The notes under the pieces: generated by a model
What the model was told of the DNA's origin: nothing
The model's input: only the letters and a program-made list of their open reading frames with translations
The model's database searches: none
Shown here: piece after piece, positions 37,699-46,012 of the stretch
How the letters are laid out: each line of letters begins with the position of its first letter
How positions within the stretch are numbered: position 1 is the stretch's first letter
Program-made: the position numbers and the translations under genes
Origin: Flavivirga sp. 57AJ16
GTDB lineage: Bacteria > Bacteroidota > Bacteroidia > Flavobacteriales > Flavobacteriaceae
DNA: 64,000 bases
NCBI RefSeq assembly: GCF_028736925.1
Contig: NZ_JAQZAT010000004.1
Span: forward strand, 1-64,000
Direction of reading: 5' to 3'

Positions 37699-38399
37699 TT
37701 AGGTTTTGGTATATCGCTATAAAAAACGGGTTCCAAAATAGAGTCATAGACCACGTCTCTTTTATGAAACTCTTTTGCTATAGGGTAAGCGTTAAACTCT
37801 AATTGAGAAACAGTATCTAAAATCAAGGCTATCGATTGAGTATTCGTTTTAATACCTAACCATTTCTCTTGCTGTAACTTGTCAAGCACTACTGGCATTA
37901 GCATATCTGAATTATGAATCTTCTGTATATATGAATTAGCTTTGGATACAATCATGGAGCAAGTTTTAAAACCATCGTCCAATTGGTTATAGATCCCAGC
38001 CATTACAAATGGTTCCTCAGATTTTAAATGTACGTAGTAAGGATATAAATCCCCATCGTACAAATAATAAGTAAAGAATCCTGTTGCTATAATTAGACAA
38101 CGTCTATTTTTTATAGCTTCTTGATATTTAGGGTCTTCATTCAGATCATTAATTTTTAGATTTAGAGTGTTCTTCACATTTTGAAAATATTGCCATTCAT
38201 TCTGAAAAGACTCTGGTAAAATGCCCCAAATAGCTGGGGACACTTCCTTTGGCTTATTCATGGTGATAAGAGATACTGTTGATTCTTTCATACCGTCAAT
38301 TATGGGATTTGACTTATGAATTTTAGGAAACCTAAACGACACATTAAATGCCTTTTCAATGGTATTTACCGAAGCTGTATTTGATATTTTATAACACAT
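37695..38399 (-). CDS. SRAP/YedK-like (HMCES) protein with altered active-site region
   Basis: A 234-residue protein that starts MCYKISNT, exposing a catalytic Cys2 after Met removal, as in SRAP proteins that form a covalent bond with abasic DNA. The conserved His is present in KIHNSDMLMPVVL. However, the usual GFYEW (or GFFEY) is GFFTYYL here, so the active-site Glu is replaced by Thr, and the usual NARxET is NLKIND. Overall order of motifs still fits the fold. It is either a divergent enzyme with changed chemistry or an inactive DNA binder. It is convergent with the AraC gene. Confidence 0.75.
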   Translation of the reverse strand: MCYKISNTASVNTIEKAFNVSFRFPKIHKSNPIIDGMKESTVSLITMNKPKEVSPAIWGILPESFQNEWQYFQNVKNTLNLKINDLNEDPKYQEAIKNRRCLIIATGFFTYYLYDGDLYPYYVHLKSEEPFVMAGIYNQLDDGFKTCSMIVSKANSYIQKIHNSDMLMPVVLDKLQQEKWLGIKTNTQSIALILDTVSQLEFNAYPIAKEFHKRDVVYDSILEPVFYSDIPKPN

Positions 38400-38735
38400 A
38401 GCTTTCTATTTTTATTCAAAGGACTTAAAAAGATGTCTTTTCTATTGTCTGTATTCATTTAAATACTGTCGCAAATGATTAAGCCTTAGGTTTATCCCGA
38501 TGGATTACACCTATACTGTAAATCATCAGTAATTTATATTTACGCCATTCCAATAACAGTTTTTAAAAACAAGAATCCTGTATATATGCTATCTAAAAAA
38601 ACGTCCATTTTCTTTATAAACTACATTTAATTAGTATGAATAATGGTATTTAAAACTTCATATAAAGTTAAATCAGGAAAACGGAATGCATCAAGATTAA
38701 ATTTATATGAGCAAAAGTCCATTTTACTTAACTAT
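38400..38735. other. Intergenic region, no gene seen
   Basis: An AT-rich region of about 340 bp between divergent genes; no repeat element or coding frame that I can support. Confidence 0.4.
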
Positions 38736-38743
38736 TACCTTTG
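38736..38743 (+). promoter_or_regulatory. Candidate -7 element (TACCTTTG)
   Basis: Matches the Bacteroidota -7 consensus TAnnTTTG and lies 75 bp before the ATG at 38818. No clear TTG at -33 was found, so the call is weak. Confidence 0.35.
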
Positions 38744-38817
38744 TACAAGGCTTTTTTTGAAGCTATATAAAGTATCTAAAAATGATACTTCGAATATGTT
38801 AACTTAAAATTTATATA

Positions 38818-39267
38818 ATGAAACATTTGAAATTAATTTTATTTACACTCTTAATAATGACCTTCTCTATTTCTTATTCTTATGGACAAGAAATAGAAGA
38901 CAAAATGAAAACAACCAAAGTCAATACATTTCACTTTGACAATGGAGATGAAAAGATTACTTATAAAGTAAAAGTTATTGAAAAGCGTAAATCTGCTACT
39001 ATGGGCAGTGAAACGGTAGATCCCAATTTAGAACATGTCGCCAAACTTATAAGTATTGATAACGATACCGATAACTCTTATGATAAATATCTTGTGTTAC
39101 GTTATAAAAAAATGCCTGAAGAGACTTTTAAACTTGTCGAAACAAAGAAAGGGTTTGCAATCATAGTGAATGGCAAAACTTTGGAATATCTTGTTGGAGA
39201 AGGCACTTATGTCACTAATAATAAAGACAGTGACTATTTCTTAGTTGATGAATTTAACAAATTTTAG
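38818..39267 (+). CDS. Hypothetical exported protein
   Basis: A 149-residue protein with signal peptide (cleavage near SYGQ) and a mature part rich in Lys/Asp/Thr, beta-like, ending LVDEFNKF. I recognise no domain, motif or Cys pattern. It is monocistronic, with an unusually strong inverted repeat downstream. It is probably periplasmic or surface-exposed. Confidence 0.7.
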   Translation: MKHLKLILFTLLIMTFSISYSYGQEIEDKMKTTKVNTFHFDNGDEKITYKVKVIEKRKSATMGSETVDPNLEHVAKLISIDNDTDNSYDKYLVLRYKKMPEETFKLVETKKGFAIIVNGKTLEYLVGEGTYVTNNKDSDYFLVDEFNKF

Positions 39268-39319
39268 TACCTCCCCAAAAAAGTAAATGTGTGACGTGAT
39301 ATTTACAAACAAATCTAAA

Positions 39320-39379
39320 GGAGCCTGTCGACACACCGATGTTAATTATCGGTAAATTAAAAATATTCCGACAGGCTCC
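39320..39379. terminator. Nested inverted repeat downstream of the exported protein
   Basis: GGAGCCTGTCG (39320-39330) and CGACAGGCTCC (39369-39379) are exact complements of 11 bp. Inside, CCGAT (39336-39340) pairs with ATCGG (39348-39352). A T-run is lacking, so it is an atypical terminator or a structured RNA or repeat. Confidence 0.5.
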
Positions 39380-39488
39380 TGACAAATCAAATTATAACCC
39401 ACATTTTTTAAGGACCTTTATTTTGTTCGCAGTTCACTTAAATGGATATGCTAATAGCTTTCACAATAGACAGGCATTATAATTTGAA

Positions 39489-39640
39489 CCGCTTCCCTTC
39501 TTCAGAAGCTACTGTGAGTATACCTCTATAAAAAAGACACGAATAGTACAAATTCACACGAATCCAATACTTTATGGTATTGATTGGACACAGCATGAAT
39601 ATGAATCCCTAGACTATATAGGCTTGAAATCCTGTCAATT
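39489..39640 (-). mobile_element. Partial family-C element, inverted
   Basis: Starts CCGCTTCCCTTCTTCAGAAG and contains CATGAATATGAATCCCTAG, the complement of the internal phrase of the element at 32703. Only one end is recognisable. It ends about 10 bp before the HD/PycTM gene stop codon. 39380-39488 holds nothing recognised. Confidence 0.6.
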
Positions 39641-39649
39641 TAGTACAGG

Positions 39650-40840
39650 TTACAATCCGTGTGCTCTAAATGAAATGGCAAAAGCCAAGACAGAAATCAC
39701 AATACCTGCCATAAAAATAGCATATGTAATTCTTAATATTTTGTATTTTCTACTCAATACAACGCCCAAAAAATAAAGGTCTTTACTAAGGCTGCTATAA
39801 ATGTAATCCTTGTCTTTTAGCATTTCTCCTATGGCCCATTCAAATTCCCCAAGTTCCATTTTATGAAAATTCCCAAAAAAGAGAAGGTTTACTTTTTTGT
39901 TCTTTACATCATCTCTCGTGAATTGCCCCCTTGTAACATTAGGCTGTGTTGCTATGATCGATAACACCACAGAGATCACACTAAAAACGACAAAAATAGT
40001 AGTAGGAACGATCATATAGTCGTTTGATGGATTATCCAACTTAGATATTAAATTGGATAACACCAAAGAGATAATAATAGCATTTACAGATAGTAAAATA
40101 TTAGCTTTAGTGTCTGCAATATCGCTCAACTTAATATGGTTTCTTAAAGCCACCCGAAAGAGGGTTTGTACGCCTCTTTCGGAACTCTCATTCTTGTATT
40201 TCATTTTATACTTGGCCTTTAACTTTTCTTTACGCTCTTTAGAACGTTGCTTTTGTTTGACCTCCATTAATTTGGCCAAGTTCTTTTTTTTGCGCTTGCC
40301 CCATTTTTTCTTCGCATAATCGGTATAATATCTGTGTTTCTCACTAAGTATTTTTATATTTTCGATACGCCACTCTTCGGCAGAATAGGTTTTTATTCCT
40401 TGTAATTCCAATTCTGTTCTTAACAATTCACTAACTTTTGAAAAATATTTTTTACCAAAATGAGAAGCATCTGCGTCCTTTATGATTTCTTCCAATTTAT
40501 TTTTTGGCTCAACGTCGAATTTAGTAGCCATAATACAGGCGTTAACAGCATCAATCGTTTTCTGATCAACATTTTGGGCTTTGAGAAACTCAGTAGACAT
40601 TTTAACACTCTCCGCTTCGTGCCCTTTTCTGGTTTTAATATAGCCTATATCATGTAATAGTGATGCTAAACATAAGATTTCTGACTCAAAAGCATTAATT
40701 TCAATATTTTCTATGATTTCTTTTGTACTTTCCCATACGCGTTTCGTATGTTCGTAATTATGATAAGTATTTGTATTCGGTAAATTTTCTGAAAATAAAT
40801 CGAATACAAATTGATCAGTAATTTCAATTATTGTAGACAT
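39650..40840 (-). CDS. HD-domain phosphohydrolase fused to a Pycsar-effector-like (PycTM/DUF5706) membrane domain
   Basis: A 396-residue protein. Residues about 20-170 form an HD domain (YHNYEHTKRVW, CLASLLHDIGYIKTRKGHEA) with the metal-binding His and His-Asp pair. A Lys/Arg-rich linker (about 170-215) follows. The C-terminal part, from VALRNHIKLSDIADTKANIL onward, has two pairs of membrane helices and matches the Pycsar effector TM domain (DUF5706). In Pycsar defence, PycTM proteins are membrane-disrupting effectors activated by cyclic UMP/CMP. The fused HD domain could hydrolyse a nucleotide signal and so regulate the membrane part. No cyclase is adjacent. The gene is divergent from the 1236-residue phosphoesterase with 57 bp between starts. 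Confidence 0.8.
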   Translation of the reverse strand: MSTIIEITDQFVFDLFSENLPNTNTYHNYEHTKRVWESTKEIIENIEINAFESEILCLASLLHDIGYIKTRKGHEAESVKMSTEFLKAQNVDQKTIDAVNACIMATKFDVEPKNKLEEIIKDADASHFGKKYFSKVSELLRTELELQGIKTYSAEEWRIENIKILSEKHRYYTDYAKKKWGKRKKKNLAKLMEVKQKQRSKERKEKLKAKYKMKYKNESSERGVQTLFRVALRNHIKLSDIADTKANILLSVNAIIISLVLSNLISKLDNPSNDYMIVPTTIFVVFSVISVVLSIIATQPNVTRGQFTRDDVKNKKVNLLFFGNFHKMELGEFEWAIGEMLKDKDYIYSSLSKDLYFLGVVLSRKYKILRITYAIFMAGIVISVLAFAISFRAHGL

Positions 40841-40897
40841 AATAATGAATATTAGTTAATTAGTAAATAATCTAAACTTAGCTCTAAGATATATAAT

Positions 40898-43800
40898 ATG
40901 TTCAAGAATAGGATAACTCTAATCATTTATATATGTGCTCTTTTCACAAATTGTGCATCCCATAAAGCGCAATATAAAACTAAGGAATACACACAACCTC
41001 AATTACCATCAAAGGAAGTTGACCGAACTTTCTATCTTATTGGAGACGCTGGTAAATCGCCTAACAACGGCTTGTCAACAGCTTTGGGGGTTTTCCAACA
41101 ACATATCTCTAAAAGAAGTACCGAAAAAGATTATGCCTTATTCCTTGGTGATAATGTTTATCCTGCCGGACTTCCTAAAAAAAATAGTGAGACTCGAAAT
41201 GATGCCGAAAACCATTTAAATGCTCAAATAAAATCTGTAAACAACTTTAAAGGGGCGTCTATTTTTATTCCTGGTAACCATGACTGGTATGCAGACGGTG
41301 TTCAAGGTGTAAAGCGCCAAGAAAAGTATATTGAAGATGCTTTGGGCAAAAATACATTCAAGCCCGAAAATGGCTGTCCCTTGGAACGTATTGAGATTAG
41401 CGAAAAAATACAACTTATTATTATAGACACACAATGGTATTTAGAAAATTGGAATAAAAGTCCTACCATTAACGATAATTGTCAAATAAAGACCCGCAAA
41501 CGCTTTTTTGAAGAATTAGAGGGCGAACTAAAAAAGGCCCAACACAAAAGAGTGGTTCTTGCCATGCACCATCCCATGTATACCAATGGTCTACACGGCG
41601 GGTTTTATTCGGCAAAAAAACACCTATATCCAACACAAACTAAAATTCCTTTACCTCTTCTAGGGTCTCTTGTTACCCAAATTAGAACCCAGGGAGGTGT
41701 TTCTATTCAAGATCGTTATAACGAACGTTATAATGAATTAATGAAACGCTTAGAGACCTTAGCCTTAGAGTATGACAATATCGTATTCACATCTGGCCAT
41801 GAGCACACATTGCAATACATAGAGAATAATGGCATTAAACAAATTGTATCGGGCTCGGGCGCAAAAGAGGCAGTCGTTTCCCTAAGCCACAATGGATTGT
41901 TCGCTTATGGAAAACAGGGATTTGCAGAATTAATTATCTATAAAGACGGCAGTGCCTGGGTAGGTTTTTATGGAGAAAAAAATGGAGACCCCACACTATT
42001 ATTTGCAAAAGAAGTACTCCCCAAAACACGTGAGGTTTTCGATACGTCAAAACTTCCCGATTCGTTCCCCAACACTATAGAAGCCTCCATTTACAGTAAA
42101 GAAGAAACTGAAAAATCTGGATTCCATGAGGTCTTGTTAGGTAACCGATATCGTGACATTTACAGTACAAAAATCAAGGCCACAGTGGCTACTTTGGATA
42201 CTTTATATGGTGGTCTGGAAATTGTACGTCCCGGAGGTGGCCATCAAACCCGTTCATTACGATTAAAAACCAAGGATGGTCGTGAGCTTAATATGAGAGC
42301 GCTTCGTAAAAGTGCGACACAATATTTACAAACTGTTTTATTTAAAGACACCTATATAGAAAATGATTTTGATAAAACGTATATAGAAGATCTTATTCTA
42401 GATTTTTATACCGCATCCCACCCTTATGCCTTTTCCGTGGTTCCCGATCTAGCGCACGCGGCCAAGGTTTACCATACCAACCCTCGTTTGTTCTATATTC
42501 CGAAACATAAATATCTAGGAGATTATAATACCTCCTATGGAGGTGAATTGTACATGATCGAAGAACGCCCTGAAGAAAATTATTCTGATGAAAAGAACTT
42601 TGGTTATGCAGACGACATAGAAAGCACCCATGATATTATTTCCAAAATACGAAAGGACGAAAAATATAAAATTGACGAAAATACCTTTATCAGGGCCAGA
42701 CTTTTCGATATGCTTTTAGGCGATTGGGACAGGCATCAAGACCAATGGCGCTGGGCCCAGTTCGATCAAGAAAACGGTGATAAACTATATAAGCCCATAC
42801 CGAGGGACCGTGATCAGGTATTCTCTAATTTTGATGGCGCCTTATTGGATCTCATGCGTACACTCTCTGGTTCTACTAACCAGCTTCAGGTTTACGATTC
42901 CGAATTAAAGGACATAAAGTGGATGAACAGTGCCGGAATTAAACTAGATAAAGTGCTGATACAAAAATCGGAAAAAGAAGCCTGGTTAAAACAAGCAAAG
43001 TTCCTTCAAGACCATATCACCGATGCGGTTATCTCAAAAGCATTTTCCAAAATCCCAAAAGAAGTCAGGGATGAATCACTTGAAGGCATTCAAAAACATT
43101 TAAAAGGAAGGCGCGGAAATTTAATGGACATCGCAGAACGCTATTATAATCATCTTAATAAGCTAGCTGTTCTTACAGGAACCGACAAAGATGACCTCAT
43201 CGAAATAAATAGAATTGGAAAAAACGAAACCCATATAACTATTTCCAGGATTAAGGATGGAGAAAAAGGCGAAGTTATTTTAGACCGAACGTTCAACAAA
43301 AAAACCACCAAGGAAATCTGGATTTATGGTTTGGATGATGATGACATTTTTGAAGTAGATGGAGAGGCAGATGAACTTATTTTCATTCGGATAATTGGCG
43401 GACAGAACCATGACATATACCGAATAAAAAATGGGAGGCGTATTAGGATTTATGACCATAAATCGAAAAAAAACACTGTTGAGGAAAATAAAGGTGCCAA
43501 ACTGGATTTTGCAGATACTTATAACAACAATCTCTTCGACTTTAATAAGAATATCGTTAAATCCGGTACCATAACACCGAGTCTTGGTTATAATCCAGAT
43601 GATGGGTTTTTACTGGGTATTAGCAAAGTCTCTACAACAAAAGGATTTCACCGCAACCCATTTACAACCCAGCACAAGATTAAAGGGGGCTATTATTTTG
43701 CGACCAGTGGTTTTAGCTTAGACTATCATGGTGAATTTGCAAATTTATTTGGAGATTGGAACCTTCATGTGTCTGGAAGGTTAACAAGTGAAAATTTTTC

Positions 43801-44608
43801 GAATAATTTCTTTGGTTACGGTAATGAAACGGTTAATAATGATGCTGTTTTTGGTTTGGATTACAATAGAGTACGTACCAGTATTTATGCCACTAGTATT
43901 GGACTGCTTAAAAGAGGGGGGTTTGGAAGCGATTATGGCTTTAAGTTAATCGCAGAAGGCATTGAAATAGCAGAAGCAACAGATCGTTTTATCGAGACAT
44001 TTATGCCATCAAGCACGATACCCAATTTTTATAATAGACGTTATTTTCTAGGACTGGAGGCTAATTTTAAGTACGAAAGCTTTGATAACAAAATTATACC
44101 TACACGGGCTATGGTTTTCAAAGCCTTTACCGGATTAAAAACAGAACCTGAAATGACCGAAAATACATTTGCTTATTTAAATGCTGATTTAGGGTTTTAC
44201 AATGCTATTTCGACGAATAGAAAATTGGTTTTAAAAACCGATCTTAGAGCACAGCTCAGGTTTGGAGACGACCTTGTATTTCACCAAGCGGCTAACATTG
44301 GTGGAAAAAATGGGCTAAGAGGGTTTAGAACCGAACGATTTACCGGACAAAATGCTTTAGTTGGAAGTGCCGATTTGAGGTATGCCTTTAACTCATTTAA
44401 AACAAAAACCTTACCTCTACAAATAGGGGTATTTGTAGGTGGTGATGTGGGTAGGGTCTGGATTAAAAATGACAACTCCAGACAATGGCATAACGATTAC
44501 GGTGGCGGGTTTTGGATTGCAGCAGCAGATTCTGTTCAAGGTACCTTTAACTTTTTTAATAGCGTTGAAGGCCTCCGATTTTCTTTTGGGTTTGGATTGA
44601 ATTTCTAG
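40898..44608 (+). CDS. Calcineurin-like phosphoesterase fused to an outer-membrane beta-barrel domain
   Basis: A 1236-residue protein. Lipobox FTNC at about residue 19 suggests lipid anchoring. Residues about 45-370 carry all metallophosphoesterase motifs (IGDAGKSPNNG, LGDNVYPAG, FIPGNHDWYADG, AMHHPMYTNG, SGHEHTL). A central part of about 500 residues contains MLLGDWDRHQDQWRWAQFD, a motif that I do not assign to a family. The C-terminal 350 residues look like an Omp85/D15 barrel (NGLRGFRTERFTGQNALVGS, and a last strand ending GLRFSFGFGLNF). Fusions of this type occur in Bacteroidota. The phosphoesterase would act in the periplasm or outside the outer membrane. The start is 57 bp from the divergent HD/PycTM gene. 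Confidence 0.85.
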   Translation: MFKNRITLIIYICALFTNCASHKAQYKTKEYTQPQLPSKEVDRTFYLIGDAGKSPNNGLSTALGVFQQHISKRSTEKDYALFLGDNVYPAGLPKKNSETRNDAENHLNAQIKSVNNFKGASIFIPGNHDWYADGVQGVKRQEKYIEDALGKNTFKPENGCPLERIEISEKIQLIIIDTQWYLENWNKSPTINDNCQIKTRKRFFEELEGELKKAQHKRVVLAMHHPMYTNGLHGGFYSAKKHLYPTQTKIPLPLLGSLVTQIRTQGGVSIQDRYNERYNELMKRLETLALEYDNIVFTSGHEHTLQYIENNGIKQIVSGSGAKEAVVSLSHNGLFAYGKQGFAELIIYKDGSAWVGFYGEKNGDPTLLFAKEVLPKTREVFDTSKLPDSFPNTIEASIYSKEETEKSGFHEVLLGNRYRDIYSTKIKATVATLDTLYGGLEIVRPGGGHQTRSLRLKTKDGRELNMRALRKSATQYLQTVLFKDTYIENDFDKTYIEDLILDFYTASHPYAFSVVPDLAHAAKVYHTNPRLFYIPKHKYLGDYNTSYGGELYMIEERPEENYSDEKNFGYADDIESTHDIISKIRKDEKYKIDENTFIRARLFDMLLGDWDRHQDQWRWAQFDQENGDKLYKPIPRDRDQVFSNFDGALLDLMRTLSGSTNQLQVYDSELKDIKWMNSAGIKLDKVLIQKSEKEAWLKQAKFLQDHITDAVISKAFSKIPKEVRDESLEGIQKHLKGRRGNLMDIAERYYNHLNKLAVLTGTDKDDLIEINRIGKNETHITISRIKDGEKGEVILDRTFNKKTTKEIWIYGLDDDDIFEVDGEADELIFIRIIGGQNHDIYRIKNGRRIRIYDHKSKKNTVEENKGAKLDFADTYNNNLFDFNKNIVKSGTITPSLGYNPDDGFLLGISKVSTTKGFHRNPFTTQHKIKGGYYFATSGFSLDYHGEFANLFGDWNLHVSGRLTSENFSNNFFGYGNETVNNDAVFGLDYNRVRTSIYATSIGLLKRGGFGSDYGFKLIAEGIEIAEATDRFIETFMPSSTIPNFYNRRYFLGLEANFKYESFDNKIIPTRAMVFKAFTGLKTEPEMTENTFAYLNADLGFYNAISTNRKLVLKTDLRAQLRFGDDLVFHQAANIGGKNGLRGFRTERFTGQNALVGSADLRYAFNSFKTKTLPLQIGVFVGGDVGRVWIKNDNSRQWHNDYGGGFWIAAADSVQGTFNFFNSVEGLRFSFGFGLNF

Positions 44609-44612
44609 TTTA

Positions 44613-45000
44613 TACCAAATGAATTTCAAAATAACCGTATTTATTTTGAATTATTTTTAGTTCTGATAAAATAGAAAATCTAAGCATAGCATTCGTTCAA
44701 TGTCATTAAGTTAAGGCCGTAATGTCAGTCTGAGCCTTTCGGCTTTTAGTTTATACTGAGCACTTCGGCTGCGCTCAAGATAAACTGTAGCCGAAGTACT
44801 CAATGTGACAAATAAAGAACAAATTCCCTTAACTTGATGACATTGTGTATCGTTACGGTTATATACCCAGTCAAGCTGAGCACATGTTTTATATTGAAAT
44901 ATGTGCTAAAAAGAAATCGAAGATTCATGAACACCTATTTTTAAAATGAAAGATAGTGAACTAAACAAACATTATAGGTTGTTTTGATGTTTATTTGGTA
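44613..45000. mobile_element. Family-A MITE, long copy in inverse orientation, TTA target duplication
   Basis: Left end TACCAAATGAATTTCAAAAT begins 4 bp after the phosphoesterase stop; right end is the complement of TACCAAATAAACATCAAAAC. TTA flanks both ends at 44610-44612 and 45001-45003. The centre (44698-44845) is a family-D palindrome with a different inner loop. The whole matches 32314-32688 read in reverse. Confidence 0.8.
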
Positions 45001-45025
45001 TTATTTCTTCTTCTAACTTTTCTAA

Positions 45026-45066
45026 TACCAAATAAACTTCAAAACAACTGGTTAAATCTGTTTAGC
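45026..45066. mobile_element. Solo family-A end inside the DUF1080 gene
   Basis: TACCAAATAAACTTCAAAAC followed by CAACTGGTTAAATCTGTTTA matches the left 40 bp of the copy at 29856 almost exactly. The DUF1080 gene runs into it, and its stop codon and last eight residues come from it. Confidence 0.7.
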
Positions 45067-45857
45067 ATGGACGGTAGCAATTCATAATCTTTATTAATTA
45101 CTCTTAACTTGATATTGCGGAAAGCTGTTCTTGGACCTTCGTCCTGTAATAAAATATTCCCTTCATTAAATTCACCCCAATTTTTAATATTTGCATACTT
45201 ACTTTTTGCCAAAAGCTCGTAATATTCCTTGCTGCCCTTTTCAATTTCAACCGTTTTTGTTCCATTTAACCAGTGTTCAATGTGATTCCCATTAACTATA
45301 ATACGGGCTTCATTCCACTCTCCAATTGGCTTTGTCTTGGTATTATCTGGTGCCCGGATTAAATCGTACAATGAGCCACAGGTCCTTTTATAATCGGGCT
45401 TATCATAAGGCCAGTTATTATTGTCTAATATTGCAAATTCCAATCCAAGGCCATGTCCGGGAGATGCTTTGAGAGATTCGTTTACGACATATTTAATTCC
45501 GCTATTTGCCTTCTCTTGGATTTTAAATTCACACTTTATTTCAAAGCTTTCATATTTTTTATCCGTTATTATATCACCCCCCTTCAACGAGTCCGGCATT
45601 TCATTACCCAGACAGATAAGTTGTCCATCTTCAATAGTCCATCCGTTAGATGGAAAATCTTTTTTATATATGCCTCTCCATCCATCAAAAGTCTTTCCGT
45701 CCCATAGAAGTATCCACCCTTCTTTTATCTCTTTTTTCGTCAAAGTGTTCGCTTTTTCCGATGCATTATTTCCCTTATTCGATAAATACGAAATTGAAAA
45801 GATGCCCAAGCAAATAAAAACTCCGATCAATAATAATTTATTTCTGATTTTACTCAT
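45039..45857 (-). CDS. DUF1080 (3-keto-disaccharide hydrolase-like) lipid-free exported protein
   Basis: A 272-residue protein with an N-terminal membrane or signal segment (LLLIGVFICLGIFSISYL) and a concanavalin-like DUF1080 domain: GWILLWDGKTFDGWRG at the start, NSGIKYVVNE in the middle, and GPRTAFRNIKLRVI at the end. DUF1080 proteins are known as 3-keto-disaccharide hydrolases or hydratases that act on oxidised sugars. It is the last gene of the sulfatase locus. The final residues (RFNQLF) and the stop codon are encoded by a mobile-repeat end, so its original C-terminus has been replaced. Confidence 0.85.
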   Translation of the reverse strand: MSKIRNKLLLIGVFICLGIFSISYLSNKGNNASEKANTLTKKEIKEGWILLWDGKTFDGWRGIYKKDFPSNGWTIEDGQLICLGNEMPDSLKGGDIITDKKYESFEIKCEFKIQEKANSGIKYVVNESLKASPGHGLGLEFAILDNNNWPYDKPDYKRTCGSLYDLIRAPDNTKTKPIGEWNEARIIVNGNHIEHWLNGTKTVEIEKGSKEYYELLAKSKYANIKNWGEFNEGNILLQDEGPRTAFRNIKLRVINKDYELLPSMLNRFNQLF

Positions 45858-46012
45858 TTTACAAGTGTTAGTTTAATAATGAATTGAAAAGTACTACGAA
45901 CTCTACAATGGTTATTTCTCCATGCATTCATGTTGTTTTAATCCCAATTTAGTATAGTCTCATAATTTCTTATTGTCATTGCAGCCTCTTCCTATGCATA
46001 TAAAAAATTTAT

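Noticed and set aside
39650-40840. Complete Pycsar defence operon
   Set aside because: The effector-like TM domain is present, but no adjacent nucleotidyl cyclase of PycC type is seen; DUF2652 at 29206 is too far to assign as partner.
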